In this document: piece after piece, positions 17,862 to 27,235 of the stretch
Position numbering within the stretch: the stretch's first letter is position 1
How the letters are laid out: the number at the start of each line of letters is the position of its first letter
Source: JAAXIE01 sp965263155
GTDB lineage: Bacteria > Chloroflexota > Dehalococcoidia > Lucifugimonadales > JAAXIE01
Length of the DNA stretch: 64,000 bases
Assembly: GCA_965263155.1 (NCBI GenBank)
Contig: OZ253586.1
Location: forward strand, 806,001 to 870,000
Direction: 5' to 3'
The notes under the pieces: model-generated
What the model saw: the letters and a program-made list of their open reading frames with translations, nothing else
Database searches by the model: none
Told to the model about the DNA's origin: nothing
Translations under genes and position numbers: made by a program

Positions 17862-18950
17862 ATGACTACCCCCTCCTATCTCGTCCTCCAAGACGGTTCC
17901 GTCTTCGCTGGCCAAGCGTTCGGGGCCTCCGCCGACGCCTACGGTGAGGTGGTGTTCAGCACCAGCATGACGGGGTATCAGGAGATGCTGACGGACCCGT
18001 CTTTTGCTGGGCAGATTGTGGTGCTGACCTACCCGTTGGCAGGCAACTATGGCATCAACGCGCAGGACGTGGAGTCGGCGCGCATACAAGTGGCGGGGCT
18101 GGTGGTGCGCGAACATTGCCCCACGCCCAGCCACGGCTCCAGCGTATCCACTCTGCATGAGTACCTTGCCTCTCAGGGTGTGCCCGGCATCTGGGACGTC
18201 GACACCCGGGCCATCACGCGACGCCTCAGGACCGAGGGCGTGATGATGGGCATTCTGGGGACCAGCGAACCGGAAGAGGCGCTGTCCAAGGTGCGCGGGA
18301 TGCCCCTTTACGACGACACCGATTTCGTGGCAGGCGTGACTACGGGCGAGTCTTATCAGTGGGGCGAGGCCGGCCAGTGGGGTGAGGCCGGTCCTCACAT
18401 AGTGGTCGCCGACTGTGGGGTGAAGTACAACATCCTCCGCAACCTGGGAAAACGCGGCTGCCAAGTGACCGCGGTGCCCTCCACCACAAGCGCGGCCGAC
18501 ATTCTCGCCCTCAATCCCGCGGGTGTGATATTCTCTCCCGGGCCCGGCGACCCTGCTCTCTTGGACTACGCCGTGGACGGCTGTCGCAAGCTCGTGGGAC
18601 GCGTGCCCATCATGGGCATCTGCTTGGGGCACCAGCTTTTGGCGCGGGCGTTAGGCGCGAGTACCTTCAAACTCAAGTTCGGACACCGTGGCGCAAATCA
18701 CCCTGTGCAGGACTTGGCGACAGGGCGGGTGTATATCACTGCCCAGAACCACGGCTATGCCGTGGACGCCGACTCAGTCAAAAGCGGACTGCAAGTGACC
18801 CAAGTGAACATAAACGACGGCACGGTGGAGGGCCTCAGCCACCGTGGCTACCCCCTGCTTACCATCCAGTACCACTCCGAGGCCTCGCCCGGTCCGCTGG
18901 ATAACGAGTACATGTTCGACAGGTTCTTGGAAATGGTCCACAGTGCCTGA
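17862..18950 (+). CDS. carA: Carbamoyl-phosphate synthase small subunit
   Basis: A 362-residue glutaminase subunit supplying ammonia to CarB for carbamoyl phosphate synthesis. The N-terminal CPSase small-chain domain (VLQDGSVFAGQAFG) is followed by a class I glutamine amidotransferase domain with the nucleophile cysteine in GICLGHQLLA and the His/Glu pair in YHSEASPGP. Its length is normal. The last bases overlap the proposed GTG start of carB, the usual coupling for the two subunits. It is expected to be controlled with the rest of the pyr operon. Confidence 0.95.
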   Translation: MTTPSYLVLQDGSVFAGQAFGASADAYGEVVFSTSMTGYQEMLTDPSFAGQIVVLTYPLAGNYGINAQDVESARIQVAGLVVREHCPTPSHGSSVSTLHEYLASQGVPGIWDVDTRAITRRLRTEGVMMGILGTSEPEEALSKVRGMPLYDDTDFVAGVTTGESYQWGEAGQWGEAGPHIVVADCGVKYNILRNLGKRGCQVTAVPSTTSAADILALNPAGVIFSPGPGDPALLDYAVDGCRKLVGRVPIMGICLGHQLLARALGASTFKLKFGHRGANHPVQDLATGRVYITAQNHGYAVDADSVKSGLQVTQVNINDGTVEGLSHRGYPLLTIQYHSEASPGPLDNEYMFDRFLEMVHSA

Positions 18951-21900
18951 TTCAACCCCACCCAACATGCCCTCCAAGGTCCTCGTCATCGGCTCTGGCC
19001 CCATCGTTATCGGGCAGGCGGCCGAGTTCGATTACGCTGGTACCCAAGCCTGCAAGGCCCTCCGAGAGGAGGGCGTGACCACGGTGCTTGTCAACTCCAA
19101 CCCAGCCACCATCATGACCGACCCCGGCATCGCCGACATCGTCTACATTGAGCCGTTGACCGTAGAGGTCATTGAGCGGGTGATTGCCCAAGAGAAGCCG
19201 GAGGGCCTGCTGCCGACTCTTGGAGGGCAGACAGGCTTGAACCTCGCGGTCGACTTAGCCCAAGCGGGCGTGCTGGAGCACCACAAAGTGCGGCTGCTGG
19301 GCACGCCGCTGCGGGCAATTGAAAACGCTGAAGACCGGGACCGGTTCCGGCATCTGCTGGCCGACATGGGTGAGCCGGTGCTGCCCAGCGATTGCGTCTC
19401 CACCATGGAGGAGGCCCGCCACGCCTTGGACGAACTGGGCCTGCCTCTCGTGGTGCGCCCTGCCTACACCCTCGGAGGCACTGGCGGGGGTGTCGCCCAC
19501 ACCGTGGACGAGTTTGAGGCCATCGTGCGCCGCGGGCTGGAAGCCAGCCCTGTGAGCCAAGTGCTGCTGGAGCGCTCCCTCGTCGGCTGGAAGGAAATCG
19601 AGTACGAGGTGATGCGTGACGGTGCCGACAACTGCATCACCGTGTGCAACATGGAGAACCTTGACCCCCTCGGCGTCCACACCGGCGACAGCATCGTGGT
19701 GGCCCCCAGTCAGACCCTACCCGACAAAGAGTACCAGATGCTCCGCTCCGCCAGCCTTAGGATCATCCGCGCCCTCGGTGTGGAGGGCGGGTGCAACGTC
19801 CAATTCGCCCTCGCCCCCCATCCGATAGTGCGTGACTCCCTGCCCAAGCTCGATGAGGAGCAGGCCCCCTACTACGTGATTGAGGTAAACCCCCGCGTCA
19901 GCCGTAGTTCGGCATTGGCCAGCAAGGCCACGGGCTACCCCATCGCCCGTGTCGCGGCCAAGATCGCCGTGGGACGCACACTCGACCAGATAACCAACGC
20001 CGTCACCCAACAGACCATGGCTGCTTTCGAGCCTGCCCTCGATTACTGTGTGGTCAAGATACCTCGCTGGCCCTTCGACAAGTTCCCCACCGGCGACCGC
20101 ACCATCACCACTCAGATGAAGGCCACTGGTGAGGTCATGGCCATCGATCGCTCCTTCGAGGCGGCCCTGCAGAAGGCAGTGCGCTCCTTGGAAATCGGCG
20201 GGCGCTCCCTGCTGTGGGAGGAGCCCAACGGCCACGCCTCAAACGGCCATGACGGCCTCGCCCCCACCGACCAACGGTTGTGGGGCTTGATGAGCGCCCT
20301 TCGTCGTGGCGAGGATGTGGTTTCCATCGCTCAGCATACGGGCATCGACCCGTGGTTCCTCCATTCCCTCTCACGCATCGAAGCAATGGAGCGACGCCTG
20401 CTGAGCCACCGCCTCACGCCGGAACTGATGCGTCAAGCCAAGCGTCTGGGGTTCTCCGACCGTCAGATCGGCGCTCTCTCGGATATCGACCCCGAGCGCG
20501 TGCGAAACCTGCGCCGTACTTGGAACATCCGGCCCGTCTACAAGATGGTGGACACCTGCGCCGCCGAGTTCGAGGCGGCGACCCCCTACTACTACTCCAC
20601 CTACGATGAGGAGAACGAGGCCCCGCCCATGGAGGGTGCCCGCGCCCTCGTGTTGGGCAGTGGTCCCATACGCATCGGCCAAGGCATCGAGTTTGACTAC
20701 TGTAGCGTGCACGCCGCTTGGGCCCTGCAAGAGGAGGGCGTCAAGAGCATCTTGGTCAACTCCAACCCCGAAACCGTCTCCACCGATTTCGATACCAGCG
20801 ACCGGCTCTACTTTGAGCCTCTGGACGATGAAGCCGTACGCGACCTGCTGGACAACGAGTGTGTTGGCGGGGATGCTCCACCCTCAATCGTGCAGTTCGG
20901 GGGCCAGACAGCCATCGACCTGTCCCAAACCCTCTCCAAGGCGCGTCTGCCTGTGCTGGGCTCCAGTGCCGACACGATAGACCGTGCCTCCGACCGCAAC
21001 AAGTTCGAGGCTTTCCTCAACCGACTGGGTCTGCCCCGCCCGCCCGGCTCGGCGGTTACCTCTATCGAGGAAGCCCTGCGGGTGGCCCAAGATGTGGGCT
21101 ACCCCGTGGTAGTGCGCCCTAGTTACGTCCTAGGCGGACGCGCCATGGAAATCGTGGAGAACCCGTCGGAGCTCATCCGCTACCTGACCATGGCCACCGA
21201 GGTGGGTCAGGGTAGGCCGATACTGGTCGACCGGTACCTCGAAGGCAAGGAGGTCGAGGTCGACGGCATCTGCGACGGCGAGCAGGTGCTGGTCCCTGGC
21301 ATCATAGAGCACATCGAGCGGGCAGGCGTCCATTCGGGCGATTCCATGGCTATCTACCCCGGCCTGAACCTGACAGAGGAGGAAGTCGATACCATCGTCG
21401 ACTACACCACCCGCGTCGGTCTGGGCTTGGGGGTGCGGGGCCTGTTCAACGTGCAAGTAGTAATCCTAGGCGGAGCAGCTTATCGCAGCCCGCGCACCCC
21501 CGACGCCAACGGAGCCGCCGGAGAGTCGCGGGTGTACATCCTGGAGGTGAATCCCCGGGCCAGCCGCACCATACCCTTCATCTCCAAGGTTACTGGCCTG
21601 CCCGTGGCATCCATCGGCACCAAGGTGATGCTCGGACGCACGCTGTCCGAGTTGGGCTACAGCGGCGGTCTGTGGAAACGCCAGAGGATTGTCGGCATCA
21701 AGGCCCCGGTGTTTTCCATGTCCAAGTTGACCGGAGTAGACTGGTTCCTAGGCCCAGAAATGAAGTCCACCGGCGAGGTGATGGGCATCGACCACACCTT
21801 CGGAGCGGCCTTGAGCAAGGCCCTGACAGCCGCGTCCCTCAGCCTCAAGCCCGGCAGGCCTGTGCTGCTCTCCATCGCCGACCGGGACAAGGCGGAAGCG

Positions 21901-22257
21901 GTGCCTTTGGTGCGTGGGTTGGCAGAGACTGGGACGCCCATCTACGCCACCGAGGGAACGGCTGCCATGGTGCGGGCTTTGGGTTGTGACGTGGCTGCCG
22001 TGCCTCTCAAGCTCGGGGAAGGACACCCCGATGTCGTGGACGCGATTGAGCAGGGCGAGGTGCAGGCCATCGTCAACACCATCTCCCAGCACGCATCGGT
22101 CCTGAAGGACGGGTTCGAGATACGCCGCGCCGCCGCCGAGCGACGCATCCCATGCTTCACCTCGCTGGATACCGCTAGGGCAGCGGTTGAGAGCCTGACC
22201 ATGGGCAACTCCTACTACAGCGTCAAGCCAGTAACGGCCTACCTCAACGGGCCGTAG
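18943..22257 (+). CDS. carB: Carbamoyl-phosphate synthase large subunit
   Basis: About 1104 residues with the duplicated ATP-grasp architecture. The first half starts VLVIGSGPIVIGQAAEFDYAG and the second ARALVLGSGPIRIGQGIEFDY, followed by a C-terminal MGS-like allosteric domain (from about residue 960). Start GTG 18943 overlaps the carA stop and gives the usual N-terminal length; ATG 18967 is the alternative. There are no lesions. The 3' end overlaps the convergent methyltransferase gene by 14 nt. It makes carbamoyl phosphate for PyrB, which makes the damaged state of pyrB in the same operon surprising. Confidence 0.95.
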   Translation: MPDSTPPNMPSKVLVIGSGPIVIGQAAEFDYAGTQACKALREEGVTTVLVNSNPATIMTDPGIADIVYIEPLTVEVIERVIAQEKPEGLLPTLGGQTGLNLAVDLAQAGVLEHHKVRLLGTPLRAIENAEDRDRFRHLLADMGEPVLPSDCVSTMEEARHALDELGLPLVVRPAYTLGGTGGGVAHTVDEFEAIVRRGLEASPVSQVLLERSLVGWKEIEYEVMRDGADNCITVCNMENLDPLGVHTGDSIVVAPSQTLPDKEYQMLRSASLRIIRALGVEGGCNVQFALAPHPIVRDSLPKLDEEQAPYYVIEVNPRVSRSSALASKATGYPIARVAAKIAVGRTLDQITNAVTQQTMAAFEPALDYCVVKIPRWPFDKFPTGDRTITTQMKATGEVMAIDRSFEAALQKAVRSLEIGGRSLLWEEPNGHASNGHDGLAPTDQRLWGLMSALRRGEDVVSIAQHTGIDPWFLHSLSRIEAMERRLLSHRLTPELMRQAKRLGFSDRQIGALSDIDPERVRNLRRTWNIRPVYKMVDTCAAEFEAATPYYYSTYDEENEAPPMEGARALVLGSGPIRIGQGIEFDYCSVHAAWALQEEGVKSILVNSNPETVSTDFDTSDRLYFEPLDDEAVRDLLDNECVGGDAPPSIVQFGGQTAIDLSQTLSKARLPVLGSSADTIDRASDRNKFEAFLNRLGLPRPPGSAVTSIEEALRVAQDVGYPVVVRPSYVLGGRAMEIVENPSELIRYLTMATEVGQGRPILVDRYLEGKEVEVDGICDGEQVLVPGIIEHIERAGVHSGDSMAIYPGLNLTEEEVDTIVDYTTRVGLGLGVRGLFNVQVVILGGAAYRSPRTPDANGAAGESRVYILEVNPRASRTIPFISKVTGLPVASIGTKVMLGRTLSELGYSGGLWKRQRIVGIKAPVFSMSKLTGVDWFLGPEMKSTGEVMGIDHTFGAALSKALTAASLSLKPGRPVLLSIADRDKAEAVPLVRGLAETGTPIYATEGTAAMVRALGCDVAAVPLKLGEGHPDVVDAIEQGEVQAIVNTISQHASVLKDGFEIRRAAAERRIPCFTSLDTARAAVESLTMGNSYYSVKPVTAYLNGP

Positions 22258-23104
22258 CCGGACTCCACGACACCATGTGGGGCACCAGCACTGGCGCGTC
22301 CTTGATGCGGTAGCTTCCGTCTTCCTCGATCAGCAACTCCTCGAAGGCTAATTCAATCTCGCGCATCTTGGGGTCGCCCGGTTGGACGTAGAGCCTGCGG
22401 GCGGTCTGCTCCAATGCTTGCTCGGGCGTCGAGTAGCTACGGGGATGGTTCGCACTCAGAGGTTCCGACTCGAAAGGTATCTTCAGCTCTTCCATCACGT
22501 CCAACAGCTGGGGCAGTCCCGGCAGAGCGAGCCGCTTCTCGCCGTGTACCCTCTCCCAAATCTCGAAGCCCTCCGATTGGGGCGAAAAGGGGTACAGCAC
22601 GATGCGCACCATCTTGCGGGCATGGGCGTCCATCTTGTGCACGAAGCCCGCGATGTCCCGCACCACGTAGGCCACATGGGTGCTGATGACAACATCCGCG
22701 GGCTCGACATCCGCGTCCTCCCACTTAGACTGCACAATGGTGACGTTTTTGATGCCGTGGGCCGAGGTCAACTGCAACAGCACAGCGCACATACTGGGCG
22801 ATGGCTCCACTGCTGTCACGGAACGGCACCTCAATGCTAGTGGGAGTGCGTGGCGTCCGCCACCCGCCCCGACGTCCATCAACGTGTCCGTGGGCTCCAA
22901 GTCGCGCCCTAGTGGGCCGATCAGTTGGTCATCGGAGCGGTGGGGGTCGGCGGCAAAGTTCGCCGCAAAGGGTCCCCAGTGGTCCGAAGGCGGCGGCTCC
23001 GCCCCCCGTCGCGCATCCGACTGCGCATGCTCCTCCTCCACCATCTTGCGCCACAGTTCGCTCGCCAGCATCGCTTCTTCCTTTTCCGGCAGGCTCGAGC
23101 ACAT
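22244..23104 (-). CDS. SAM-dependent methyltransferase
   Basis: A 286-residue class I methyltransferase. Motif I is TLMDVGAGGGRHALPLA, followed by TAVEPSPSM (acidic end of strand 2) and DVVISTHVAYVV (motif IV). Substrate is unknown. The start ATG 23104 overlaps the stop of the upstream small gene (TGATG), supporting coupling. An apparent longer frame upstream is only the antisense or shifted reading of that gene. The enzyme is at the 3' end of a minus-strand pair and converges on carB. Confidence 0.75.
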   Translation of the reverse strand: MCSSLPEKEEAMLASELWRKMVEEEHAQSDARRGAEPPPSDHWGPFAANFAADPHRSDDQLIGPLGRDLEPTDTLMDVGAGGGRHALPLALRCRSVTAVEPSPSMCAVLLQLTSAHGIKNVTIVQSKWEDADVEPADVVISTHVAYVVRDIAGFVHKMDAHARKMVRIVLYPFSPQSEGFEIWERVHGEKRLALPGLPQLLDVMEELKIPFESEPLSANHPRSYSTPEQALEQTARRLYVQPGDPKMREIELAFEELLIEEDGSYRIKDAPVLVPHMVSWSPATAR

Positions 23105-23382
23105 CAAAAATACTTCTCGATGCCCCCGTACCCCAACTGCTTGCCCTTCTCGGTCGCTCTGAGGAAACTCCGCAGGCGTGCTTCGAACACTCCGGACGCG
23201 CCCTCCCAGCGTCGATCGAAGCACAGCGCCTCCTCCACGGCGTCGTTGTAAAGGATTCGCGGCTCGCCCGCTGCCTTTTTCGGGTAGACGAGCCAGACCT
23301 CCTCCTTCGTGTCGAAGTTTGCCTCCAGCCACTCCCGCCAGGATGTTCTGTCGGTGACGTATAGCGTCTCCCCGATGTCCAT
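23104..23382 (-). CDS. YdeI/OmdA-like small protein
   Basis: A 92-residue protein beginning TLYVTDRTSWREWLE and EVWLVYPKKAAGEP, then DAVEEALCF. This is the N-terminal pattern of the YdeI/OmdA (bacteriocin-protection) family. The family's usual G-W-I-D motif after ALCF is replaced by DRRWEG, and the protein ends much earlier than the usual ~190 residues, so it is either a short subtype or a truncated gene. Its stop overlaps the methyltransferase start. Function is unknown. Confidence 0.6.
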   Translation of the reverse strand: MDIGETLYVTDRTSWREWLEANFDTKEEVWLVYPKKAAGEPRILYNDAVEEALCFDRRWEGASGVFEARLRSFLRATEKGKQLGYGGIEKYF

Positions 23383-23494
23383 CTGAAAAGTTCCTATCCT
23401 CAGGTCGTCCGGGGTCTAAGTATCCACTTCCAACCCCATTCGCGGTGGCATAACCCCTGTCCCTCAGGGGGAAGGTTGGGATGGGGGGGAACCG

Positions 23495-24448
23495 CTAGAT
23501 ATCCACTTCCAGTCCGATGCCCCGCTTGGTGGCCTCGTCGTAGGCCAGCTTGGCGGCAACGATGTCGACCACGCCGATGCCGAAGTGCTTCACATAGATG
23601 TTCTCAGTAGGGCTGGTGCGTCCTGGATCGAGGCCAGCCACCACGCGGGGCAGGGTAAGCACCTGCTCCCATGTGATAGCTCCGTCATTCACGGCTGCCA
23701 GCAGTTCACCCGCTTCGTAGGGAGCCTGCTCAATGGAGTCCACGATGATGCGGGCGGCCCGTGTGACCGAGGTTCGGTCGACTTCTTGACGGTCTACTGT
23801 GACCGGCCCAGCGCTGACAAGCAGCGCCCCCTGTTCCAGCCATGCACCGTCAAGCACCGGGTCTCTGGTGACGGTGAGGCACACCACGACATCGCTGCCC
23901 GTGACGGCCTCTTGGCTGCTCTCCACGGCCCGCACCGGCTGCCCCAATACCTGTGTCATCTCCGCAGCGAAGGCGTTGCGTGGATCGGGCCGGCGGCTGA
24001 ATACCTTGATCTCCTCGAAGCGTCGCGCCCGGGTGCTGGCCAGCACTTGCGTGTGGGCTTGGTACCCAGTGCCGATCATCCCCAGCACCTTCACCTCGCG
24101 GTTGGCCAGAAGGCGCACTGCAACACCAGTGGTGGCCCCGGTGCGCAGCGCCCCCAGCCAGTTGGCATGGATGAACGCCACCAGCCGTCCCGTCGAGGCG
24201 TCGTACAGGGTTACGTGGTACTGCTGGCGCCCCTGCACCGTGGTGTAGGTCTTGGCCCCATACAGACCAAGGTAAGTGAGGCCGCCTCCCATCAAGGCCA
24301 ACTGGCTCTCCCCGATGATGACGTTGCGCCGCTCGGCTAGGACAGCCTCGCCCATGGCGTAGTGGCGGTGCATATCCTCCACGGCGTCCATCATGGCGTC
24401 CATGGTCACAACTTCTCTCACTTGGGCATCAGTTAGCAGCAGCGCCAT
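23495..24448 (-). CDS. Ornithine cyclodeaminase / mu-crystallin family enzyme
   Basis: A 317-residue NAD(P)-binding protein with the Rossmann motif V-L-G-M-I-G-T-G-Y-Q-A and the family region ALRTGATTGVAVRLL. Members reduce ketimines or deaminate ornithine or alanine; the exact substrate cannot be read here. Start ATG 24448 (MALLLTDAQVREVV) fits the family; the open frame continues further upstream but only as an out-of-frame reading of the neighbouring membrane-protein gene. It is monocistronic or loosely linked to that gene. Confidence 0.8.
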   Translation of the reverse strand: MALLLTDAQVREVVTMDAMMDAVEDMHRHYAMGEAVLAERRNVIIGESQLALMGGGLTYLGLYGAKTYTTVQGRQQYHVTLYDASTGRLVAFIHANWLGALRTGATTGVAVRLLANREVKVLGMIGTGYQAHTQVLASTRARRFEEIKVFSRRPDPRNAFAAEMTQVLGQPVRAVESSQEAVTGSDVVVCLTVTRDPVLDGAWLEQGALLVSAGPVTVDRQEVDRTSVTRAARIIVDSIEQAPYEAGELLAAVNDGAITWEQVLTLPRVVAGLDPGRTSPTENIYVKHFGIGVVDIVAAKLAYDEATKRGIGLEVDI

Positions 24449-24525
24449 CTTGCTCCTTGCTTGGCTATCTCCCGGCTTGGCTGTGTCGTTGCCTCTCTCA
24501 AAGAGGGTCGGCACTGCCTTTGGGG

Positions 24526-25080
24526 TCAGGAGACAGGTTCCTCCGGGGCGGTTTTGGTTTGAAAGGCATCGACCGCGCAGGCCAACGCCGTCAACATTAT
24601 CAAGGGGTTCATGATATCCCATATGACCACAACGTCGAGTAGCAACCCATTTATGCGAATGCCATAGCCGACGACAACCACCACTATGGCTAAGATGTAG
24701 GCCCGCCGACGCAACAGGACAACCGCTGCCAAGTTGGTGAAGCCGATGAACAGGGAGTTCGCCGTATGCCATACGGTGCCCGAATAGATGCCAAACAAGT
24801 CTCCGTTGTACGCGTTGATGAAGACGACGACCGTGAAGACGCACAGCCCCAAGCCACGCACCCAAGGGCAGCCCTTAGTCACCATCCACGCCGCCGTCAC
24901 GCCAATGATGGCGATTATCAACGTGCCCACATGCCACAGTCGCCAGAGCCACCCGCCATCGACCACCCCGCCGATCGCGGTGTCTTGGTAGGCCCAAGCG
25001 AAAACGGCCACGAACACGAAGGCGTAAACTACGAGGGCTGCGGCCGGTGTCAGGTCTCGTTGAAATCTACTCAGATTCAT
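24526..25080 (-). CDS. Integral membrane protein, five predicted helices
   Basis: A 184-residue protein with hydrophobic segments at about residues 12-32, 46-66, 77-95, 105-124 and 128-172 (the last possibly two helices), short charged loops and a polar C-tail. No known family was recognised. No catalytic motif is visible. It sits between the ornithine cyclodeaminase-family gene and the glycosylase gene on the same strand without overlap. Confidence 0.6.
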   Translation of the reverse strand: MNLSRFQRDLTPAAALVVYAFVFVAVFAWAYQDTAIGGVVDGGWLWRLWHVGTLIIAIIGVTAAWMVTKGCPWVRGLGLCVFTVVVFINAYNGDLFGIYSGTVWHTANSLFIGFTNLAAVVLLRRRAYILAIVVVVVGYGIRINGLLLDVVVIWDIMNPLIMLTALACAVDAFQTKTAPEEPVS

Positions 25081-25138
25081 ATCCGTCCAGTGGTTCCCCT
25101 CTCGATCGGGGCATTGTGATGTTCATCGTTTGCTCCGC

Positions 25139-25804
25139 TTATCCCGGTAAGGCATTTAGTGGAGCATCACGTCCCGTGGCGCACATGTCTCGCAGGCAGC
25201 ATGACTGGCACGCAGGCAGCGTCTTCCGGCAGACCTCCTTGGCGTGCCGGTCGAGCAGGGCGTGGTACTCGTTGTACAGGGGCGCATCGGCCGGGAGGCT
25301 TTGGTGGAAGAGCTGCTGATATCCGGCGTAGGTGGGAGCGTCGGGCGTGATGCCCATCCGGTCCAATATGCGGCGGGTGTAGGTGTCCATGACGAAAAAG
25401 GGGTGCTCTCCCGCATACAGCAGGATGTCGTCGGCAGTCTCCTCGCCGATGCCATAGATGGAGAGCAGTTCCTCCCGCAGGCCTGTTCCTTCCCGGGATA
25501 GCATCGCCTGTAGGTCGCCCCCATGTTGCTCCCACAGGTGGGAGATGAAAGCCTTGAGCTTCCGCGCCTTGGCGTTGAAGTAGCCTGATGACCTCACCAG
25601 CTCGGCCAATTGCTCCTCCGACACGTCGCGGAGCGCCTCAGCCGACCAGCACTTGGCCTCCTTCAGGCAGGCCAATGCCTTTTCCACGTTGCCCCACGCA
25701 GCCGACTGGGTGAGAATCGCCCCCAGCACCACCTCTAGTTGGCTGTCTGCAGGCCACCAGTGCTGCGGGCCATACCCGTCGTACAGCCGGTGATAGACCT
25801 GCAT
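25139..25804 (-). CDS. Endonuclease III-like DNA glycosylase (MagIII type)
   Basis: An HhH-GPD glycosylase with the hairpin LLSIYGIGEETADDIL, the catalytic aspartate in FFVMDTYTRR and a 4Fe-4S loop C-x6-C-x2-C-x5-C near the C-terminus. The position of the lyase lysine of E. coli Nth (GRKTAN) is Glu here (GEETAD), as in MagIII-like enzymes, so a monofunctional glycosylase without AP-lyase activity is predicted. ATG 25804 is preferred to the upstream TTG 25840, as it matches usual family N-termini. It lies directly downstream of sfsA. Confidence 0.8.
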   Translation of the reverse strand: MQVYHRLYDGYGPQHWWPADSQLEVVLGAILTQSAAWGNVEKALACLKEAKCWSAEALRDVSEEQLAELVRSSGYFNAKARKLKAFISHLWEQHGGDLQAMLSREGTGLREELLSIYGIGEETADDILLYAGEHPFFVMDTYTRRILDRMGITPDAPTYAGYQQLFHQSLPADAPLYNEYHALLDRHAKEVCRKTLPACQSCCLRDMCATGRDAPLNALPG

Positions 25805-25842
25805 CAGGTCGACGCTGTGCTCATCCGTGGCCGACCCCAAGG

Positions 25843-26571
25843 CTAAAGCCGCACTTCCAGAGCGTCGGCCAAGCGCACCTCGTCCAATGAGACGGTGCAG
25901 GTGTAGGCGTAGGCCTCCACGCCGGCGTCCACTGCCTGCCGCAGGGCCTGCTCGAACTCGGGGTCGGCGTCGTAGTGTGGCCGGAAGAATTGGGCATCGT
26001 CTCTCTGGATGACGAACACCACCGCGGCGCGGTATCCCTCAGCCACAGCGCGCATCAGGCTGAATACGTGCTTCCTCCCGCGGGTGGTCGGTGCATCGGG
26101 AAACAGCGCGGCCCCATCTTCCACCAAGGTAACTGACTTGGTCTCCACGAAGCATGTGCCAAGCGGTCCACGCAAGGCCAGGTCCAGCCGGCTCTCGCCA
26201 TAGGTCACTTCGGTGTGGCATTCAGGGTAGTCGGCGAACTGGAGCAGGCGGCCCTCGCGAAAAGCGCGATGCACCACATGATTGGGCAGCCGGGCATCGG
26301 CCGAGACTAGGGTGTCGCCGATGTCCACCAAGGCTAGGTCGTAGGCAGTCTTGCGGTGCTCGCCCCTCGCTGGGCGAAGCCAGCAGACATTACCCACGAC
26401 AAAGAGTTCGTGCATGCGTCCTGAATTAGCCACATGCACTAGGGTCTCTTTGCCCTGAAGGTCCACCACCGCAGCGAAGCGGTTGAGGCGGTGAAGGAAA
26501 CGCGCCTCCACTAGCCCTGCAGTGGGGCCAGCGTCTGCCACCGAGTCGCTCGCCCTGACCGCCGTTGGCAT
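25843..26571 (-). CDS. sfsA: SfsA family DNA-binding/nuclease protein
   Basis: A 242-residue SfsA homologue. It has FLHRLNRFAAVV and HVANSGRMHEL (the family N-terminus, an OB-like region), then the PD-(D/E)XK core SRLDLAL ... CFVETKSVTLV and FPDAPTTRGRKH. E. coli SfsA was described as a regulator of sugar fermentation, but its fold is nuclease-like. It is the second gene of a minus-strand run EVE protein, sfsA, glycosylase. This trio of nucleic-acid-related proteins suggests a base-modification or repair theme, which is inference. Confidence 0.9.
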   Translation of the reverse strand: MPTAVRASDSVADAGPTAGLVEARFLHRLNRFAAVVDLQGKETLVHVANSGRMHELFVVGNVCWLRPARGEHRKTAYDLALVDIGDTLVSADARLPNHVVHRAFREGRLLQFADYPECHTEVTYGESRLDLALRGPLGTCFVETKSVTLVEDGAALFPDAPTTRGRKHVFSLMRAVAEGYRAAVVFVIQRDDAQFFRPHYDADPEFEQALRQAVDAGVEAYAYTCTVSLDEVRLADALEVRL

Positions 26572-26589
26572 CTGAGGCAGTTGGACGGC

Positions 26590-27099
26590 CTACGCTCCCG
26601 TAGCCGTGGCCGCTGGGCGGCGGTATGGTCGGTCGCCCTGGCCTCCCTGGCTCCGTTTGCGATGGACCTTCCGCATCTCATCTTCCAGCAGTTGGAAGTC
26701 CCTCTTGGGTAGCAGGTGCAGGTTGCCTTGGAAGGCTAGGTACCACTCTTCCGGTAGCCACTTCTTCACGTAGTCTAGGCGCGGGCCTATGTAGTGCGCT
26801 TCCATGTAGTCGTCGACGGCCAGCACGCAGTCGGGCTGAATGTCGAACTTGTATGCCCACTCGACGTCGCCTTCCTTTTCCCAAGGCAGGCCGTGGGCCT
26901 CAATGCATTGCGAGGTGACAGTGGCAGTAGCGGCGAAACAGCGCTGGTGCGACAGGTAGAAGAGCACACGGTCTCCGGGACCGACCCTCTGCACCTTCCG
27001 TCCCTGCTGCCCCTTGAGTCCTTGGAAACTGAAATTCTGTTGTCGAGTGATGGCGAAGTTCTCCGGAGAGAGCACCACCATCCAGTAGTTTCTGGCCAT
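26590..27099 (-). CDS. EVE-domain protein
   Basis: A 169-residue protein consisting of an EVE (PUA-like) domain: NYWMVVLSPENF at the start, then VGPGDRVLFYLS and a C-terminal WYLAFQGNLHLL. The last 25 residues are a basic, disordered tail. EVE domains bind modified nucleobases in DNA or RNA. A GAGAGGTG ribosome-binding site precedes ATG 27099. It heads the minus-strand run with sfsA and the glycosylase and is divergent from the MetE-like pair. Confidence 0.8.
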   Translation of the reverse strand: MARNYWMVVLSPENFAITRQQNFSFQGLKGQQGRKVQRVGPGDRVLFYLSHQRCFAATATVTSQCIEAHGLPWEKEGDVEWAYKFDIQPDCVLAVDDYMEAHYIGPRLDYVKKWLPEEWYLAFQGNLHLLPKRDFQLLEDEMRKVHRKRSQGGQGDRPYRRPAATATGA

Positions 27100-27170
27100 T
27101 AAATCACCTCTCGATGATTATCTCGCAGAGATTCTAGCATGTCGCGGCGATTGTCACATGCGGGCTGAGG

Positions 27171-27199
27171 TTGAAGCCTTTGCTTATAGGGTCTACAAT
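27171..27199 (+). promoter_or_regulatory. Sigma-70-type promoter for the MetE-like pair
   Basis: TTGAAG at 27171-27176, 17-nt spacer, TACAAT at 27194-27199. Transcription would start near 27206. That excludes the ATG at 27158 and supports translation from TTG 27236, which has AGGAG at 27225-27229. Confidence 0.6.
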
Positions 27200-27235
27200 G
27201 CCCCGATTACGATATCCGCCAATCAGGAGCGTTTT

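Noticed and set aside
23105..23332. N-terminal extension of the methyltransferase
   Set aside because: It is the shifted reading of the YdeI-like gene; the TGATG overlap gives a normal start at 23104.
24449..24865. N-terminal extension of the ornithine cyclodeaminase-family protein
   Set aside because: The upstream part is the membrane-protein gene in another frame; the family N-terminus begins at ATG 24448.
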